A DNA stretch of 64,000 nucleotides from Geomonas oryzae (GCF_004117875.1 NZ_RAHW01000005.1:186001-250000), one strand, 5' to 3'. Counted from the stretch's first letter, positions 16,855-29,332 are shown. Numbers and translations are program-made. Notes: generated by a model not told the origin, from the letters alone.

Positions 16855-17511
16855 ATGAAAAGCGTACAAGTGAAGGGAAGCGCGGAGCCGGTCAGGATCG
16901 GCAAGATCCTCTGCATCGGTCGCAATTACGCGGACCACATAAAGGAGCTCGGGAACGAGACGCCGGAGCGCCCGGTCATCTTCACCAAGCCCGCCTCAAG
17001 CGTCATCGGCGCGGGCGAGGAGATCGTCATCCCCCCCTACTCCAACGACTGCCATCACGAGGCGGAGCTCGCGCTCCTCATCGGTAAAAAAGGGAAGGAC
17101 ATCGAGGCCGCAGATGCGCTCTCCCACGTGGCCGGTTACGCCGTGGCGATCGACCTGACGCTCAGGGACGTGCAGGCCGAGCTCAAGAAGAAGGGGCTTC
17201 CCTGGGACATCGCCAAGGGGTTCGACACCGCCTGCCCCCTTTCCGGGTTCGTCCCGGCGAGGGAGGTTTCCGACCCGCAGGCCCTGCGCATCACGCTCAC
17301 CGTGAACGGCGAGAAGCGCCAGGACGGCGGCACCGACCTCATGATCCACCGCATCCCGGAACTTATCAGCTACCTCTCCTCGGTCTTCACCCTGGAGCCC
17401 GGGGACCTCGTCCTGACCGGCACCCCCGCGGGCGTCGGCCCGATCAAAAGCGGGGACCAGGTGGTGGCCGAGATCGGCGGCGTGGGCAAAATCGCCGTCG
17501 CGGTCCGCTGA
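16855..17511 (+). CDS. Fumarylacetoacetate hydrolase-family protein
   Basis: 218 residues; ATG at 16855 with GGGAG upstream. Short FAH-fold proteins of this length include acylpyruvases and FAHD1-type oxaloacetate decarboxylases. Visible signatures are C-I-G-R-N-Y-A-D-H, F-T-K-P-A-S-S, the metal ligands in H-E-A-E-L-A (E-x-E), Y-A-V-A-I-D-L-T and T-G-T-P-A-G-V-G. A divalent-metal-dependent cytoplasmic hydrolase or decarboxylase of a keto-acid is likely. Substrate unknown. The probable selenoprotein gene starts 33 bases after its stop. Confidence 0.88.
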   Translation: MKSVQVKGSAEPVRIGKILCIGRNYADHIKELGNETPERPVIFTKPASSVIGAGEEIVIPPYSNDCHHEAELALLIGKKGKDIEAADALSHVAGYAVAIDLTLRDVQAELKKKGLPWDIAKGFDTACPLSGFVPAREVSDPQALRITLTVNGEKRQDGGTDLMIHRIPELISYLSSVFTLEPGDLVLTGTPAGVGPIKSGDQVVAEIGGVGKIAVAVR

Positions 17512-17544
17512 GGTATGACATTCAATGAAAAGGAGGGTCAAGAG

Positions 17545-17688
17545 ATGACCAACGAGAAGAGCTGCCCCGACTGCCAGGGGCTCATGATCCTGATGCCCGG
17601 CTGAGGGGGCCTCTTCTGGCGGTGCCAGAAGTGCGGCAAGAGAATGCCCGCGAGCCCCGACGGCTCCAAGGGATGCGGGTGCAAATGA
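17545..17688 (+). CDS. Probable 47-residue selenoprotein with zinc-ribbon-like cysteines (in-frame UGA)
   Basis: ATG at 17545 follows a strong GGAGGG site (17532-17537, seven-base spacing). The frame runs 19 codons to a TGA at 17602-17604 and continues in frame for 27 more codons to TGA at 17686. Read through as Sec20, the product has C7-P-D-C10, P-G-U20-G-G, C27-Q-K-C30 and C44-G-C46, similar to a topoisomerase-type zinc ribbon with an extra Sec. Nine bases after the TGA a perfect eight-base-pair stem (CTTCTGGC at 17613-17620, GCCAGAAG at 17624-17631) closes a GGT loop; GCC/GGC can extend it. A GG(U) apical loop about 17 bases after UGA matches the bacterial SECIS layout. Alternatives are a Cys-to-stop mutation or a sequencing error. 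No selenium genes lie in the window. Confidence 0.62.
17605..17637 (+). promoter_or_regulatory. SECIS-like stem-loop directly after in-frame UGA
   Basis: CTTCTGGC-GGT-GCCAGAAG forms eight perfect pairs with a GGT loop. An outer GCC (17609-17611) can pair with GGC (17635-17637) across a small internal loop. The apical Gs are 17-18 bases after the UGA, like the fdhF element. Confidence 0.6.
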
Positions 17689-17690
17689 CG

Positions 17691-17722
17691 AAAAGGGGGA
17701 CCGGATGACCGGTCCCCCTTTT
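17691..17722. terminator. Strong bidirectional terminator
   Basis: Fourteen-base stem AAAAGGGGGACCGG / CCGGTCCCCCTTTT with the loop ATGA, three bases after the probable selenoprotein gene and between convergent transcripts. Confidence 0.95.
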
Positions 17723-17740
17723 TAATTCGGAAAGCTCCCG

Positions 17741-18196
17741 CTAGAGGAGGAAGTCGACGACCAAACCCTTGATCTTCACGATCTGGGCGACGATGCGGAT
17801 GTGGTCCTTCTGCTCGCGCATGACCAGGTGGTAGAGGAGGTCGGCCTCCTTGTCGATCACGGTGATCACCTCGTGGCTGCGCCCGGACATCCCGCCCCCG
17901 AGAAGCTCCATCCGGTACGCCTCGGCGGAAACCTTGCGCGCCATGGTGCCCAAAAGCTCGCGAAACGCCTTGAAGTTCGCGATGGTCGGCTCCTGCTCGA
18001 GGATGTCCCCGGCCCGGTCGATCTCCTCCTTCAGGCGCTGCAGCTCGCCCGGGTAATCGGAACTCGCCTTGGCGACGGCGGCGAGCCGACCGGCGAACAG
18101 GGGTGCGCCGGGGGCCGCCACCCCTTTCGCCGGGGCGGTGCTTCCCTTTTCCTTCTTTGCTACGGAGCGGGAGTCGGATTTTTCGTTGATACGCAT
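17741..18196 (-). CDS. YaaR family (DUF327) protein
   Basis: 151 residues. A polar, disordered N-terminus of about 35 residues is followed by a helical domain with regularly spaced E-I-D-R-A-G-D-I-L, F-K-A-F-R-E-L-L, and a C-terminal D-K-E-A-D-L-L-Y-H-L-V with a hydrophobic end (I-K-G-L-V-V-D-F-L-L), matching the YaaR group. The function of this family is unknown. The gene is separated from the upstream cold-shock gene by a terminator, so it probably has its own promoter or depends on read-through. Confidence 0.75.
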   Translation of the reverse strand: MRINEKSDSRSVAKKEKGSTAPAKGVAAPGAPLFAGRLAAVAKASSDYPGELQRLKEEIDRAGDILEQEPTIANFKAFRELLGTMARKVSAEAYRMELLGGGMSGRSHEVITVIDKEADLLYHLVMREQKDHIRIVAQIVKIKGLVVDFLL

Positions 18197-18225
18197 GGGA
18201 CACCGTCCTGACGGACACTAAAAAA

Positions 18226-18249
18226 GGCCCCGACGAGAGCGTCGGGGCC
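18226..18249 (-). terminator. Terminator of the cold-shock gene
   Basis: Stem GGCCCCGACG / CGTCGGGGCC with loop AGAG, preceded on the plus strand by six A residues, which read as a U-run on the minus strand. It lies just after the cold-shock gene. Confidence 0.88.
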
Positions 18250-18270
18250 CGATCAAGGACAAAGGCGAGC

Positions 18271-18471
18271 CTAGTTCCTGACCACGTTGGCGGCCTGGGG
18301 CCCTTTGGCGCCCTGGACCACGTCGAAGGTCACCGAGTCACCTTCGGCGAGGGACTTGAAGCCGTCCCCCTGGATGGACGAGAAATGCACGAACACGTCC
18401 CCCCCGTTTTCCTGCTCGATGAACCCAAAACCCTTCGCGTCGTTGAACCACTTCACTACACCTTTTGCCAT
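18271..18471 (-). CDS. Cold-shock domain protein, CspA family
   Basis: 66 residues, typical length, from the ATG at 18471 behind AGGAG; the frame is open further upstream without a ribosome site. RNP1-like K-G-F-G-F-I and RNP2-like D-V-F-V-H-F motifs are intact, as is the opening G-V-V-K-W-F-N. It should bind single-stranded RNA and DNA as a chaperone in the cytoplasm. It forms a single-gene unit ending at the terminator at 18226. Confidence 0.95.
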   Translation of the reverse strand: MAKGVVKWFNDAKGFGFIEQENGGDVFVHFSSIQGDGFKSLAEGDSVTFDVVQGAKGPQAANVVRN

Positions 18472-18628
18472 TCTCTTTCTCCTGGTACTGCCTTCGTTTT
18501 TGTCGGGCGGCCGTTGCCGGCCGCCCCCGTCTCGCGTCATGGACGCGTTATCGGCTATTACACGTTTAACTTCCGCATGTCAAGGTTTCCGGCGCGGTTG
18601 CGACGTCCCCGCCGTGGGGCCTGCCGGA

Positions 18629-21367
<2,739 letters not shown>

Positions 21368-21433
21368 GTGCACCCTCCTTACAGTTTGTTAATTAATTTG
21401 GAGCTTAAAGTATACACATAATCCAAAAAAGGC
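21368..21433 (-). promoter_or_regulatory. Upstream region of ppdK with GTATAC box
   Basis: On the minus strand TGTGTATACTTTAAG spans 21420-21406, offering a TATACT -10 element at 21414-21409; the -35 is poor (TTGCCT at 15 bases). The GTATAC core resembles motifs upstream of sfrB and thiS, but here it may simply be the -10 box. Confidence 0.3.
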
Positions 21434-21467
21434 AACAGCCGCCGGGAGTTTCACCCGGACGGCTGTT
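21434..21467 (-). terminator. Terminator of glyQ-glyS
   Basis: AACAGCCG+CCGGG pairs with CCCGG+CGGCTGTT around one bulged A. Six A residues at 21425-21430 give the U-run on the minus strand. It lies 84 bases beyond the glyS stop. Confidence 0.85.
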
Positions 21468-21551
21468 TACGTGAGCGTCAGATATTCAGTGTTACCGCTG
21501 CGGCGCCCTTCCCGAGGTTTCGGCATCCCGGTTCCGGCTGTCGCAGTCTCA

Positions 21552-23614
21552 TCATGCCGATAACCTCGCGAAATCGGCGAGGCGACCGAAGAGCCTCGCG
21601 ATCGAGGTGAGTAGCGCCAGGCGGTTCCCGCGCACCCGCTCGTCCTCGGCCATGACCATCACCTTGTCGAAGAAGAGGTCCACGGCGGGCTTCAAGGTGG
21701 CGATCTCGGTGAGCGCGGAGAGGTAGTCGGCGCGCTCGACGGCGGCCTCCACCTTCCCTTTCACCGCCTGCTGCGCCTGGAAGAGCCCGCCTTCGGCATC
21801 CTCCTGGAAGAGCGCCGCGTCCACCGGTGTGTCCACCCCGTCCTTCACGATGTTGCAGACGCGCTTGAAGGCTACGGCCAGCGCGCCGAAGTCCTCGCGC
21901 TTTCTGAAGTCGGCAAGCGCCTCGATCTTGGCGGCCGCCTCGACCAGATCGTCGAAGGAGACCGAGACCACCGCGTCCACCACGTCGGAGGGGAAGCGGT
22001 CCGCCATGAGGTTCACGAAACGGCCGCGGAAGAACTCCAGCACGTCGCGGTAGACGTCCTCGACCGGCCGGGTCGCCTTGGCGGCGAGGAGCTCGAGGGA
22101 AGCCCGGATGAGCCCGGAGAGGGGCTCGCGGTACTTCTTCTCGAGGATGATGTTGATGATGCCGAGCGCGGAGCGGCGCAGCGCGTAGGGGTCGGCGGAG
22201 CCGGTCGGGATGAGCCCGACGCTGAAGCAGCCGCAGATGGTGTCGACCTTGTCGGCAAGGGAAACGAAGGCGCCGATGTCGGAGGCGGGGAGCTCGCCCC
22301 CCGCCTGGGTCGGGAGGTAGTGCTCGGCGATGGCGTTGGCTACCGCCGCGTCCTCGCCGTCGTGCAGGGCGTACTCGCGCCCCATGATCCCCTGCACCTC
22401 GGGGAACTCGCCCACCATGCCGGAGACGAGGTCCGCCTTGCAAAGGGTGGCGGCGCGGGCGGCCTTTTCGACCACCTCCGGGTTGTGCCGCTGCGCGAGC
22501 CCCTTGGCGAGCTCGCGGAAGCGCTCCATCTTCTCGTAGGAGGTGCCGAGCTTCGCCTGGTAGACCACGCTCTTCAGGCTCTCCACGCGGGACTCAAGCT
22601 TCACCTTGTGGTCCTCGTCGAAGAAGAAGCGGGCGTCGGAAAGGCGGGCCCTCAGCACGCGCTCGTTCCCCTTGACCACCACGGACGGGTCCTCGGTGAG
22701 GGTGTTGTTGATAGTGATGAAGCCCGGCAGCAGTTTCCCCTGGTCGTCGACCAGCGAGAAGTAGCGCTGGTGCTCGCGCATCGAGGTGATGAGCACCTCG
22801 CGCGGGACGACGAGGAAGTCCGGGGAGAAGGTGCCGTGCACCGCGGAGGGGTACTCGACCAGGAAGGCGACCTGCTCGAGGAGCGCCTCGTCGGCAAGGA
22901 CGTTCCCCTTCGCCTGGCGCGCCACGCGCTCGATCTCCTGGCGGATGATCGCCTTTCTCTTCTCCGGGTCCGGGATCACGAAGTGGCGCTCGCACTCTTC
23001 CAAGTAGCTCGCGAGGTCGCGCACCGGGAAGGTGGTGTTGGCCATGAAGCGGTGGCCGCGCGAGGCGCTGCCGCTTTCGATGTTGCCGAAGGAGAAGGGA
23101 ACGACGACGCCGTCGAAGAGCGCCACGATCCAGTGGATCGGGCGGGCGAAGCGGACGTCGAAATCGGCCCAGCGCATCGACTTCTTGAACGGGATGGCGC
23201 CGATCAGGCGCGGGAGCATCTCGGGGAGGAGCTCGGCGGTGTCGCGTCCGACCTCGCTCTTAATCGCGGCAAGGTACTCCCCCTTCGGGGTCATGACCAC
23301 CTTAAGGTCGGCCACGTCCACACCCTGGCCGCGGGCGAAGCCCTGGGCCGCCTTGGTCGGGTTGCCGTCGGCGTCGTAGGCGGCGCTTTTCGCAGGTCCC
23401 ATGGCGGTCAGCTCGGCATCGGGCTGGCGCTCGGCCATCCCCTTCACCGCGAGCACCAGGCGGCGCGGGGTACCAAGCGTCACGATCTCGCCGTACTCGA
23501 TGCGCGCCGTCTCCAGCTCGCGTTTCATGAGGGCTTCCATGTCGGCCATCGCCTTGGGGACGAAACCGGCGGGAATCTCTTCGCATCCAATCTCGAGGAA
23601 CAGATCCTTAGCCA

Positions 23615-23615
<1 letters not shown>
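21552..23615 (-). CDS. glyS: Glycyl-tRNA synthetase beta subunit
   Basis: 687 residues, normal length for the bacterial alpha2-beta2 enzyme. The N-terminus L-F-L-E-I-G-C-E-E-I-P-A-G-F-V and internal signatures (R-F-A-R-P-I-H-W, S-M-R-E-H-Q-R-Y-F, L-S-D-A-R-F-F) are characteristic, with an anticodon-binding DALR-like C-terminus. It works with GlyQ to charge tRNA-Gly. The start codon shares one base with the glyQ stop (TAATG), so translation is coupled. Confidence 0.97.
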
Positions 23616-24493
<878 letters not shown>

Positions 24494-24752
24494 GCCGCCT
24501 CCGATCTAAACAATATTTTCAAGTGGTGCAGCTTTTGGCAGAAAAAAGTTTACTGTATCCAAACAGTTAGGCTCGCCAGATTACAACAGCGGCAAGTGCG
24601 CTGTCAAGGAATATCACCGGAAAAAGGGCGGAAAACCGGGCTGCGGCAACCTCGCGACGGGGGGCGGGTAAAGGGAGCAGGAAAAAAACCGGTGAATTCT
24701 TCTGTTTACCGGTCACCCCTTTACGGTAAACTCATCGGGGGGGATCTTTCAC

Positions 24753-26159
24753 ATGAGAGACAGCGATACCATCGTCATAGTCGGCTCGGGTTCCACCGCG
24801 TTCGCCGCGGCGCTGAGAGCGAAGGAGCACGGAGTCAAATCGATCATGATCGAGCGGAGCATCCTCGGGGGCACCTGCATCAACTGGGGGTGCATCCCGT
24901 CGAAGACCCTGATCCACTGCGCCCTCTTCCGGCACGAGGCGCAGCTTGGCGAGCGGCTCGGCCTCGGCGTGCGCCGAGACGGCGTGGAGTACCAGATCCT
25001 CGACGGGCACAAGTTCGCCGTGGTGCAAAGGCTTCGCGAGGAGAAGTACCTCGACGTTTTGCAGCGGCTGCCTGAGCTCTCCCTGGTGAAGGGGAAGGCC
25101 GTTTTCACCGCCCCGGGGACCATACAGGTGGGAGACCGGGTCATCGAAAGCGACCGCATCCTCATCGCCACCGGCGGGCACCCGCGCGTCCCGAAGATCC
25201 CCGGCCTCGAGAAGACCCCCTTTCTGACCAGCAAGAGTGCGCTGATGCTGAAATCGCTCCCGGAGAGCCTCACCATCGTGGGGGGCGGCGTGATCGCCCT
25301 TGAGCTTGGGCAGATGTTCCTGCGCCTGGGCGTTCCGGTCACCATCCTTGAGCACGGCACCCGGGTCCTCCCCTCCGTCGAGGCCGAGCCGGCGCTTGCC
25401 CTGCAAAAGGCGCTGGAAAACGAGGGGATGCAGGTGGTGGTCGGGGCCGCGGTCTGCTCGGTGGCAAAGGAAGGAGCAGGCGTCAGGGTGGAGGCGCTCA
25501 TCGACGGGGAGCCGCGCGAGTTCCGCTCGCAGCAGTTTCTGATCGCGGTAGGGACCGCCCCCGCCACCGAGGGGATCGGTCTCGAACAGGCCGGCGTGGA
25601 ACTGGACGCGCGCGGCTTCATCAAGGTGGACCGCGAGATGCGCACCACCGCCCCGGGCGTCTGGGCAGCCGGCGACGTGACCGGCGGGATGCAGATCGCC
25701 ACGGTCGGGGCGCGCGAGGGGATCGCCGCGGTCGAAAACATGCTGCAGGCCGGCTGCCACTGCGCCCTCGACTACGAAAGCCTCCCGATGGCCATCTTCA
25801 CCGATCCGGAAGTGGCCATGGTCGGTCACGGCGAGGAGTCCGCGAAAAAAGCGGGCTTCGACGTCGAGTGCCAGACCATCCCCGCCTCGGCGATCCCAAA
25901 GGCCCACGTCACCGGTTCGCTCGACGGCGCGGTCAAGATCGTCGCCGACCGCGCGACCGACCGCATCATAGGCGTCCACCTCTGCCTGCACCGCGGCGCC
26001 GACATCATCAACGAGGCGGCGCTCGCCATACGCTGCCGCATGACCGTCTCCGAACTCGCCGACACCCTGCACGTCTACCCCTCGATGGGTGAAGGGTTAC
26101 GCCTTTGCGCCCAGGCCTTCAAGAGGGACTTGGGTCAGCTCTCCTGCTGCGCCGAGTGA
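24753..26159 (+). CDS. Mercuric reductase-like flavoprotein without HMA domain
   Basis: 468 residues. FAD site V-I-V-G-S-G-S-T-A near 9, redox-active pair C42/C47 in G-G-T-C-I-N-W-G-C-I-P-S-K, NAD(P) site I-V-G-G-G-V-I-A-L-E, second FAD segment A-A-G-D-V-T-G, and a dimerisation domain. The C-terminus Q-L-S-C-C-A-E ends in a vicinal cysteine pair (465-466), the mark of MerA that passes Hg(II) to the active site; lipoamide dehydrogenases lack it. The N-terminal metal-binding domain found in many MerA proteins is missing. No merR, merT, merP or merB lies nearby, so this is not a classical mer operon. Confidence 0.82.
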   Translation: MRDSDTIVIVGSGSTAFAAALRAKEHGVKSIMIERSILGGTCINWGCIPSKTLIHCALFRHEAQLGERLGLGVRRDGVEYQILDGHKFAVVQRLREEKYLDVLQRLPELSLVKGKAVFTAPGTIQVGDRVIESDRILIATGGHPRVPKIPGLEKTPFLTSKSALMLKSLPESLTIVGGGVIALELGQMFLRLGVPVTILEHGTRVLPSVEAEPALALQKALENEGMQVVVGAAVCSVAKEGAGVRVEALIDGEPREFRSQQFLIAVGTAPATEGIGLEQAGVELDARGFIKVDREMRTTAPGVWAAGDVTGGMQIATVGAREGIAAVENMLQAGCHCALDYESLPMAIFTDPEVAMVGHGEESAKKAGFDVECQTIPASAIPKAHVTGSLDGAVKIVADRATDRIIGVHLCLHRGADIINEAALAIRCRMTVSELADTLHVYPSMGEGLRLCAQAFKRDLGQLSCCAE

Positions 26160-26195
26160 CCGGTTCCTGCGCTTTCTTCCTACATTAGATTAGAA

Positions 26196-26224
26196 TTGAC
26201 AAGTAATTCATGAAGGCATACCAT
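26196..26224 (+). promoter_or_regulatory. Promoter of the HD-GYP response regulator gene
   Basis: TTGACA at 26196-26201, 17-base spacer, TACCAT at 26219-26224, about 75 bases ahead of the ATG. Confidence 0.55.
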
Positions 26225-26299
26225 GCAGCGCGAACGACCTCCGGGGTCGGAACCGCATCTGCGCGGATATGCGCATGTTATGAACGAGGGGAAGCACCG

Positions 26300-27331
26300 A
26301 TGGCGGCTGAAATTCTGTTCGTGGACGACAACAAATTGATCCTGCAGGCATCCGTCGATCTCTTCAAGTCGAAGGGGATAGACCTCCTCACCGCCGGCAG
26401 CGCGGAGGAGGCGCTGGAGCTCTTCCGGCACCACGAGATCGCGGTGGTGGTATCGGACAACCAGATGCCCGGGATGTCGGGGCTGGATTTCCTCACCGAG
26501 CTGCGCCACGTCTCGCCGGACACCGTGAAGGTGCTCATCTCCTCCTACGTAGACCTCGCCACCGCCCTCGCCGCGATCAACAACTCGGAAGTCTACCGTT
26601 ACCTCCTGAAGCCCTGGAAGGAACAGGAGATCCTCGACGTGGTGCAGGAGGGGGTGAAGCGCTACCGCACCGTGCGCTCCATGCGCCGCGAGGACGAAGC
26701 GGTGCTCCGCTCCCTCGCCCAGACCATCGAGTTGAAAGACCCGAGCACCAAGGGGCACTGCGACCGGGTCGCCGTGTACGCCCTCCTGATCGCCGACGCC
26801 ATGGGCCTTTCCAAGGAGACCCAGCGCCAGATCAAGTACGGCAGCTGGCTGCACGACTGCGGCAAGATCGGCGTCTCCGAGGTGATCCTTAACGGCAGCG
26901 GCAGCCTGAACGCGGACGAGTTCGCCACCATGAAGATGCACACCGACTGGGGCGCCGACCTGGCGGACAAGGCGAGGCTCTCCGAGGTCGCCCGCAACAT
27001 CATCCGCCACCACCACGAAAAATACGACGGCACCGGCTATCCCCTGGGGCTCGCCGGCGAGGCGATCCCGCTCGAGGCGCGCATCGTCTCGGTCGCCGAC
27101 GTCTACGACGCCCTCACCATGGACCGCTCCTACCGCAAGCGCTACCCCCTCGCCAAGGCGCGCGAGATGGTGGCCGCCATGAGCGGCGAGTCGCTCGACC
27201 CGGGGGTCGTGGAGGTCTTCCTCAACGTGGTGCCGCAAGGCTCCCTCCCCACCTCCGAAGAGCTGCAGGGGGAGGTCCCGCTTATCGCCAGGAAGGGCGC
27301 GGCTTTAAGCCTCAAGAGCGCCCGCGCCTAA
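26300..27331 (+). CDS. Response regulator with HD-GYP domain (probable c-di-GMP phosphodiesterase)
   Basis: 343 residues from the ATG at 26300 (GAGGGGA ahead); the frame is open to 26210 without a good site. The receiver domain (about 1-120) has the acidic pair D9/D10, the phospho-acceptor D53, and the K-P-W segment. The HD-GYP domain (about 140-310) has H-C-D-R-V, H-D-C-G-K-I-G and H-H-H-E-K-Y-D-G-T-G-Y-P, so metal and GYP motifs are complete and activity is expected. It should hydrolyse c-di-GMP in response to phosphorylation. No kinase adjoins. It ends four bases into the convergent NlpC/P60 gene. Confidence 0.9.
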   Translation: MAAEILFVDDNKLILQASVDLFKSKGIDLLTAGSAEEALELFRHHEIAVVVSDNQMPGMSGLDFLTELRHVSPDTVKVLISSYVDLATALAAINNSEVYRYLLKPWKEQEILDVVQEGVKRYRTVRSMRREDEAVLRSLAQTIELKDPSTKGHCDRVAVYALLIADAMGLSKETQRQIKYGSWLHDCGKIGVSEVILNGSGSLNADEFATMKMHTDWGADLADKARLSEVARNIIRHHHEKYDGTGYPLGLAGEAIPLEARIVSVADVYDALTMDRSYRKRYPLAKAREMVAAMSGESLDPGVVEVFLNVVPQGSLPTSEELQGEVPLIARKGAALSLKSARA

Positions 27332-28197
27332 ACGCCTCCCCCCGCGCGGGAAAACCACCGGCGCACCACGAAGGCCCGGTCTCCGGCGCTTCCCTCCGGG
27401 AAACGGTCCGCGGGCCTGCGCGTCTTCATGATCCCCTTCAAGAGTTCCAGCTTCGGTGTCATCATGACGCCGCTTTGCTTCCCGCCGCACCCCATCCGGC
27501 TCTCGATCACCGAGTCCGCATCGAGCACGATCATCACGTGCCCCTTCCACACCAAAAGATCGAGCGGTTCGAGCTTCCGCGCGATCGCCTCCGCGGAAAG
27601 CCCGGCCACCGCCACCGGCTCGCCGTAGTTGATGAGCGTCGAGGTGTTGCGCGGCGTGAAGCCGTCGGTCGCCTCGTACAGAAGCCCCGAGCAGTCCACC
27701 CCGGAGAGCGGGTCCCCCTGCGGGTAGTACTTCCTCAAAAGCGGCACGCCGTCCTTCACGTTCCCGCCCCAGACGTACGGCTTGCCCATGGCGGATAGGA
27801 GCCGTTTCCGGATCTCTTCGAGCGCCGGAAGGTTCCGGCTGCGCTCCGTGACGGGACCGCTCGCCTGTTTCACGAAGCGCTCGTCCACGAAGAGCCCGGT
27901 CTTCGAGGGGTACGGGTAGTCGTTGGTGGTGACGCGCAGGATTTTCACGCCGGAGCGCGTGAGCTCGCCCTGCACGGTGAAGATGGTTCCCGGCAGGGCG
28001 ATGAACTCGACGGGACGCACGCCGCGGCAGGGGTCGAGACGGACGGCGCCGCCGAAGCTGCCGGGAAAGTCGGGGGTGTTCAGCACCGGGGCATAAGAGA
28101 CGGCAACGACGTGTCGCTCGGCCGCCCCGGCGGGCCCGGGAGCGGTGACGGCGAGAGTCGCGACAAGGGTGAGGATGACGAGAAAGAAAGGCTTCAT
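27328..28197 (-). CDS. NlpC/P60-family cell wall peptidase, secreted
   Basis: 289 residues from the ATG at 28197 (GAGGTG site). A signal peptide of about 25 residues (hydrophobic L-V-I-L-T-L-V-A-T-L, then A-G-A-A) precedes an SH3-like region and the catalytic NlpC/P60 domain. The latter has the nucleophile Cys in G-V-D-C-S-G-L-L-Y-E-A (about 185) and the His in W-K-G-H-V-M-I-V-L-D. It probably cuts gamma-D-Glu to meso-Dap links in peptidoglycan. It is followed on the same strand by nothing; the deacetylase upstream is about 170 bases away. Confidence 0.82.
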   Translation of the reverse strand: MKPFFLVILTLVATLAVTAPGPAGAAERHVVAVSYAPVLNTPDFPGSFGGAVRLDPCRGVRPVEFIALPGTIFTVQGELTRSGVKILRVTTNDYPYPSKTGLFVDERFVKQASGPVTERSRNLPALEEIRKRLLSAMGKPYVWGGNVKDGVPLLRKYYPQGDPLSGVDCSGLLYEATDGFTPRNTSTLINYGEPVAVAGLSAEAIARKLEPLDLLVWKGHVMIVLDADSVIESRMGCGGKQSGVMMTPKLELLKGIMKTRRPADRFPEGSAGDRAFVVRRWFSRAGGGV

Positions 28198-28232
28198 GAC
28201 GCACCTCGACAAAGTGCTGCGTTGTCAGTCAG

Positions 28233-28275
28233 GCCCCCTCCCCTTGCGGGAGGGGGTACGGGGGTGGGGGAAGGA
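28233..28275. repeat. Dispersed GC-rich palindromic repeat
   Basis: CCCCCTCCCCTTGCGGGAGGGGG followed by a G-rich arm, an imperfect palindrome of the same type as those at 45926-46018, 48818-48858 and inside the gene at 49797-49990. It lies between the polysaccharide deacetylase and the NlpC/P60 gene. Confidence 0.6.
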
Positions 28276-28369
28276 GCCATCGCTTCCTTGGCCACCGCCC
28301 CCACTCTCCACTTCGCAGGCCGAAGCGCTACGGCGCGCAGGCCCGTCAACTGGGGAGCAGTCTGAAAGC

Positions 28370-29332
28370 TTAGCGGGCGAAGGCCTCTGAAAGGGGAAGC
28401 AGGTGCGGCTTTTTCTCGCTCAAAAGCGGCAGCGCGAGCCTGATCCCCTTCGGCTCGTTGCCGTTGCCGTGCACGAGGATGAAGCTGCCGCGGTGCGGCT
28501 CCTCACCCTTGGCGAGCCAGGCGTCGGCACCGATCGGCACCAGGGAGAGCTCGCCCAGGCGCTCCATGGCGGCACGGTCCGACACGAGGCCGGGAAAACG
28601 GAAGAAGGGGGAGGGAACGAGGTCCCGCGCGAGGAGGAGCTCCTCAACGTGGAGCACCTCGGCGGTCAGGTCGGTGCCGGGGGCGAGGAGGAAGTTTTCC
28701 GCGAGCGGCGCCTTCGCATCGTAATGGTGGTGCCAGGAATGGTTCACCCAGGTGACGGCGAGCCTGCCCGAGGCGACCTCCCCCTTCAGGTAGGCGACCT
28801 CATCCGGGTGGCTTAAAAGCCACAGCCCCGAGACCATCACGGCAACCGGGACCGGCGCCCCTTGTCCCAAAGCCTCCGCTGTCCCGAAAAGCTCGCGCTC
28901 GAAGGGGCGCTTGGAGGGGCAGAGGTCGACGGTGAGGAACCAGCCGTCCGCGCCGCTCTCGGCGCGTGTGGCGCCGCCGTTTTGCAGCCGGTAGGGGGAA
29001 GCGGTGTAACGGTACACGGCGCGACCAAGCCGCGTGCGCCGGAAGGAGTCGACAGGGACGTCCTTGACGGGAAAAAGCTGGGCGGCCGGGAGGTCGAAGC
29101 TCGCGAAGCTCTCCGCATCGACCGCGAGCCGGTGCTCCACGCCGTCCTTCTTGAAACCGCGCACCGCCCAGAGCGCCCGCCCGGCGCGGTCGGTGACCGC
29201 TTCGCGCATCACGCGGTAGCCGGTGATTTCCGAGGCGGTCGCTAAAGCGGCGGCGAGCATCATGAGCGTAAAGCAAAGCGCCGCTACACGTAGCGGCGCC
29301 GAAGGGCATGGTGTTGTCTTGCGGATCGACAT
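28370..29332 (-). CDS. Polysaccharide deacetylase-like protein, secreted
   Basis: 320 residues with an N-terminal signal sequence (hydrophobic segment about 16-33). The pattern T-V-D-L-C-P-S (Asp of motif 1), N-H-S-W-H-H-H-Y-D (H-x3-H metal site) and F-F-R-F-P-G (Arg motif) matches carbohydrate esterase family 4, although motif 1 is divergent from the usual T-F-D-D-G. It would remove N-acetyl groups from a cell-wall or exopolysaccharide in the envelope. It starts four bases from the end of the DUF116 gene and is probably read from the def-fmt operon. Confidence 0.75.
   Translation of the reverse strand: MSIRKTTPCPSAPLRVAALCFTLMMLAAALATASEITGYRVMREAVTDRAGRALWAVRGFKKDGVEHRLAVDAESFASFDLPAAQLFPVKDVPVDSFRRTRLGRAVYRYTASPYRLQNGGATRAESGADGWFLTVDLCPSKRPFERELFGTAEALGQGAPVPVAVMVSGLWLLSHPDEVAYLKGEVASGRLAVTWVNHSWHHHYDAKAPLAENFLLAPGTDLTAEVLHVEELLLARDLVPSPFFRFPGLVSDRAAMERLGELSLVPIGADAWLAKGEEPHRGSFILVHGNGNEPKGIRLALPLLSEKKPHLLPLSEAFAR

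Noticed and set aside
17545-17604. 19-codon peptide ending at the first TGA, with no selenocysteine
   Set aside because: Possible, but the in-frame cysteine pairs after the TGA, the hairpin with GGU loop and the terminator just after the second stop fit a full-length product better.
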